7,617 bases of DNA from NCBI RefSeq assembly GCF_002293435.1, contig NZ_DBDF01000144.1, positions 1 to 7,617 of the forward strand, given 5' to 3'. Shown piece by piece: positions 5,872 to 7,617 of this stretch. The notes under the pieces were generated by a model, which saw only the letters and a program-made list of their open reading frames with translations, ran no database searches and had not been told where the DNA came from. This stretch comes from Bacteroides sp. UBA939 (GTDB lineage: Bacteria > Bacteroidota > Bacteroidia > Bacteroidales > Bacteroidaceae). The stretch's first letter is position 1. Each line of letters starts with the position of its first letter. The translations under genes and the position numbers were made by a program.

Positions 5872-6990
5872 GTGAACAACGATGAACGTATTTGCAGTAT
5901 AGCCCTCACACTATGTCCCGGCATTGGACACATCGGGGCTAAGCGATTAATTGAAGGCATGGGTAGTGCCACTGAAGTTTTTCGCCGGCGCCGGGAACTA
6001 CCCGAACTCCTTTCCGGTGTAGGACCCGCTGTGGTTGCAGCTCTTGATAACCCTGCCGCTTTTCTGCGTGCCGAACGCGAAATGGAATTCGTGGAAAAGA
6101 ACAGGTTAACCTGTCTTACGCTGAAAGACGAGACTTACCCTTCCCGTCTCCGCGAGTGCGAAGATGCTCCGGTAGTCCTGTTTTTTAAAGGTAATGTCGA
6201 TTTCAACCGTCTTCATGTAATTGATATGGTAGGTACACGCCGTGCCACGGAATACGGTAAACAATTCTGTACCGATTTTCTGCGCGACTTGTCCGCCCTC
6301 TGTCCCGATGTATTGGTTGTGAGTGGTTTAGCTTATGGCATTGATATCCATGCTCATCGTGCAGCTTTAGCCAACAGTCTCACCACTGTAGCCGTGCTTG
6401 CTCACGGACTGGATCGTATCTATCCCTTTGTTCATCGCAAAACAGCCATTGACATGCTGCCGAATGGCGGACTGCTTACTGAATTTCTTACTGAAACCAA
6501 CCCCGACCGTCACAACTTTGTCAGTCGTAACCGCATTGTGGCAGGTATGAGTGATGCGACAATCGTTGTGGAATCTGCCGACAAGGGTGGCTCTCTTATT
6601 ACGGCAGATTTGGCAGTGGGTTATCACCGTGATTGCTTTGCCGTTCCCGGTCGTGTTACTGATGCTTCGTCCGCGGGTTGTAACCAACTGATACGCGATA
6701 ATAAAGCCGCCCTTATCCAGTCTGCCGAAGACTTAGTCCGGGCAATGGGCTGGGATGCCGGAAAGCAACCGGCTAAGATGGAGAATGTTCAGCGTTCTCT
6801 CTTTCCTGAACTGTCGGAAGAAGAGGAGAGTGTTGTCCGCGTTCTTACCCGTCAGGGTGACTTGCATGTCAACATGTTGGTAGTGGAGGCCGACATTCCG
6901 GTAAACCGTATGACGGCGTTATTGTTCGAACTGGAGATGAAAGGTGTGGTGCGGGCAATGGTAGGGGGAGTATATCATCTGTTGATGTAG
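5872..6990 (+). CDS. dprA: DNA-processing protein DprA (Smf)
   Basis: DprA binds incoming single-stranded DNA and loads RecA during natural transformation; in species without known competence its role is less clear. The 372-residue protein shows the whole family layout. A helix-hairpin-helix/SAM-like region spans about 8-60 (LCPGIGHIGAKRLIEGMG). A Rossmann-like DprA core follows, with MVGTRRATEYG (119-129), VVSGLAYGIDIHAHRAAL (149-166), NFVSRNRIVAGMS (215-227), SADKGGSLITADLA (235-248), AVPG (257-260) and GCNQLI (269-274). A winged-helix domain closes it (about 312-370, NMLVVEADIPVNRMTALLFELE). The start is GTG at 5872. An in-frame TAA at 5857-5859 excludes a longer protein, no in-frame ATG lies between, and the next Met (residue 30) would remove most of the HhH region. 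It is last in the plus-strand run and faces frdB. Confidence 0.95.
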   Translation: MNNDERICSIALTLCPGIGHIGAKRLIEGMGSATEVFRRRRELPELLSGVGPAVVAALDNPAAFLRAEREMEFVEKNRLTCLTLKDETYPSRLRECEDAPVVLFFKGNVDFNRLHVIDMVGTRRATEYGKQFCTDFLRDLSALCPDVLVVSGLAYGIDIHAHRAALANSLTTVAVLAHGLDRIYPFVHRKTAIDMLPNGGLLTEFLTETNPDRHNFVSRNRIVAGMSDATIVVESADKGGSLITADLAVGYHRDCFAVPGRVTDASSAGCNQLIRDNKAALIQSAEDLVRAMGWDAGKQPAKMENVQRSLFPELSEEEESVVRVLTRQGDLHVNMLVVEADIPVNRMTALLFELEMKGVVRAMVGGVYHLLM

Positions 6991-7000
6991 AAGAGGAAAC

Positions 7001-7032
7001 AAAAATCCCCTGCCGGACATACCGGCAGGGGA
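7001..7032 (-). terminator. Intrinsic terminator after frdB, shared with convergent dprA
   Basis: Positions 7006-7016 and 7022-7032 form an 11-bp, GC-rich perfect stem (CCCCTGCCGG against CCGGCAGGGG) with a 5-base loop. On the minus strand the stem is followed by TTTTTG (7005-7000), the U-tract expected of a Rho-independent terminator for frdB transcription. On the plus strand the stem begins 16 bases after the dprA stop, but what follows is AACTGATATTAATC with no T-run. It would therefore be a weaker terminator in that direction. Confidence 0.88.
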
Positions 7033-7065
7033 ACTGATATTAATCAAATAAGTATGCCGCTGAAG

Positions 7066-7617
7066 TTAGTCTTTAATCTTCGCAAGAATAAAGTCACGGT
7101 TCAGACGGGCAATGTTGCTGATAGAAACATTCTTCGGACATTCGGCCTCGCAAGCGCGGGTGTTGGTACAGTTACCGAATCCCAGTTCGTCCATCTTGCT
7201 CAACATGGCCTTGGCGCGGCGCAATGCTTCGGGCTTACCTTGAGGCAGCAGGTTCAGTTGGCTTACCTTGGCTGAAACGAACAACATGGCAGAACCATTC
7301 TTACATGCAGCCGCACAAGCACCGCAACCGATGCAGGAAGCGGCATCCATAGCCTCGTCGGCAACAGGTTTCGGAATCAGGATAGCGTTGGCATCCTGGG
7401 GAGAACCTGTACGTATGCTGACGTAACCACCGGCTTGCATAATCTTGTCATAAGCCGTACGGTCGACCATCAAGTCTTTAATTACCGGGAAACCGGCCGA
7501 GCGCCAGGGTTCAACCGTAATGGTATCGCCATCGTTGAAGCGGCGTATGTACATCTGGCAGGTAGTGGCGCCTGTTGCCGGGCCGTGCGGGTGTCCGTTG
7601 ATGTAGAGCGAACACAT
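7066..7617 (-). CDS. frdB: Succinate dehydrogenase/fumarate reductase iron-sulfur subunit, 3' part
   Basis: This is the electron-transfer subunit of the membrane-bound fumarate reductase (or succinate dehydrogenase), passing electrons between the quinone-linked cytochrome b subunit and the flavoprotein. Only 183 residues are visible. The frame is open to the right edge and begins within the conserved GMCSLYINGHPHGP motif, so roughly the first 65-70 residues are missing and the edge ATG is not the true start. Numbering from the edge, C2 and C20 are the last ligands of the [2Fe-2S] cluster. C95, C98, C101 and C105 (SCIGCGACAAACKNG) give the [4Fe-4S] ligands. C150, C156 and C160 (CTNTRACEAECPK) have the Cx5Cx3CP spacing of the [3Fe-4S] cluster, as in E. 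coli FrdB. The C-terminus is complete (FILAKIKD). A terminator follows, so this is probably the last gene of the frd operon. Confidence 0.95.
   Translation of the reverse strand: MCSLYINGHPHGPATGATTCQMYIRRFNDGDTITVEPWRSAGFPVIKDLMVDRTAYDKIMQAGGYVSIRTGSPQDANAILIPKPVADEAMDAASCIGCGACAAACKNGSAMLFVSAKVSQLNLLPQGKPEALRRAKAMLSKMDELGFGNCTNTRACEAECPKNVSISNIARLNRDFILAKIKD

Noticed and set aside
7006..7032. Strong bidirectional terminator for dprA as well as frdB
   Set aside because: Only the minus strand has a T-run after the stem, so efficient termination of dprA is not supported by the sequence.
7066..7617. Edge ATG as the true start of the iron-sulfur subunit
   Set aside because: It falls inside the conserved [2Fe-2S] motif, and earlier ligands must lie beyond the window edge.

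Overview
The window looks like a chromosomal segment from a Bacteroides-type member of the Bacteroidales. The reasons are the TAnnTTTG promoter boxes typical of Bacteroidetes, the lack of strong Shine-Dalgarno sites, the gene set (DUF2059 protein, U32 protein, hot-dog thioesterase, dprA, fumarate reductase FrdB), and protein sequences that resemble Bacteroides homologues. This assignment rests on recognition, not on a search.

Layout from left to right. Positions 1-228 have no convincing gene but carry a cluster of three related 14-mers that can form two mutually exclusive hairpins. Positions 229-3516 are three genes read on the minus strand, in transcription order: an AAA/ABC-type ATPase, an HNH endonuclease, and a tRNA-dihydrouridine synthase (dus). 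Positions 3517-3618 are a divergent promoter region with one Bacteroides-type -7 box on each strand. Positions 3619-6990 are a compact plus-strand run: secreted DUF2059 protein, U32-family protein (probable RNA-hydroxylation type), acyl-CoA thioesterase, and dprA. A strong hairpin at 7006-7032 closes the space between convergent genes; its T-tract lies on the minus strand, so it best serves frdB. The 3' part of frdB (minus strand) runs off the right edge.

The most notable content is the ATPase-HNH pair (1241-3516). Its gene order, the 11-base spacing, the intact Walker A/Walker B/H-switch motifs and the zinc-ribbon HNH make it a good candidate for a stand-alone Septu-like (PtuA-PtuB) anti-phage system, with no reverse transcriptase or room for one nearby. 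By hand count of single 60-base lines it is much more AT-rich (about 33% GC in two sampled lines) than the neighbouring dus gene (65% in one sampled line). This suggests a cargo cassette placed between housekeeping genes. The remaining genes are housekeeping functions: tRNA modification, RNA modification, acyl-CoA hydrolysis, single-stranded DNA handling and anaerobic respiration.
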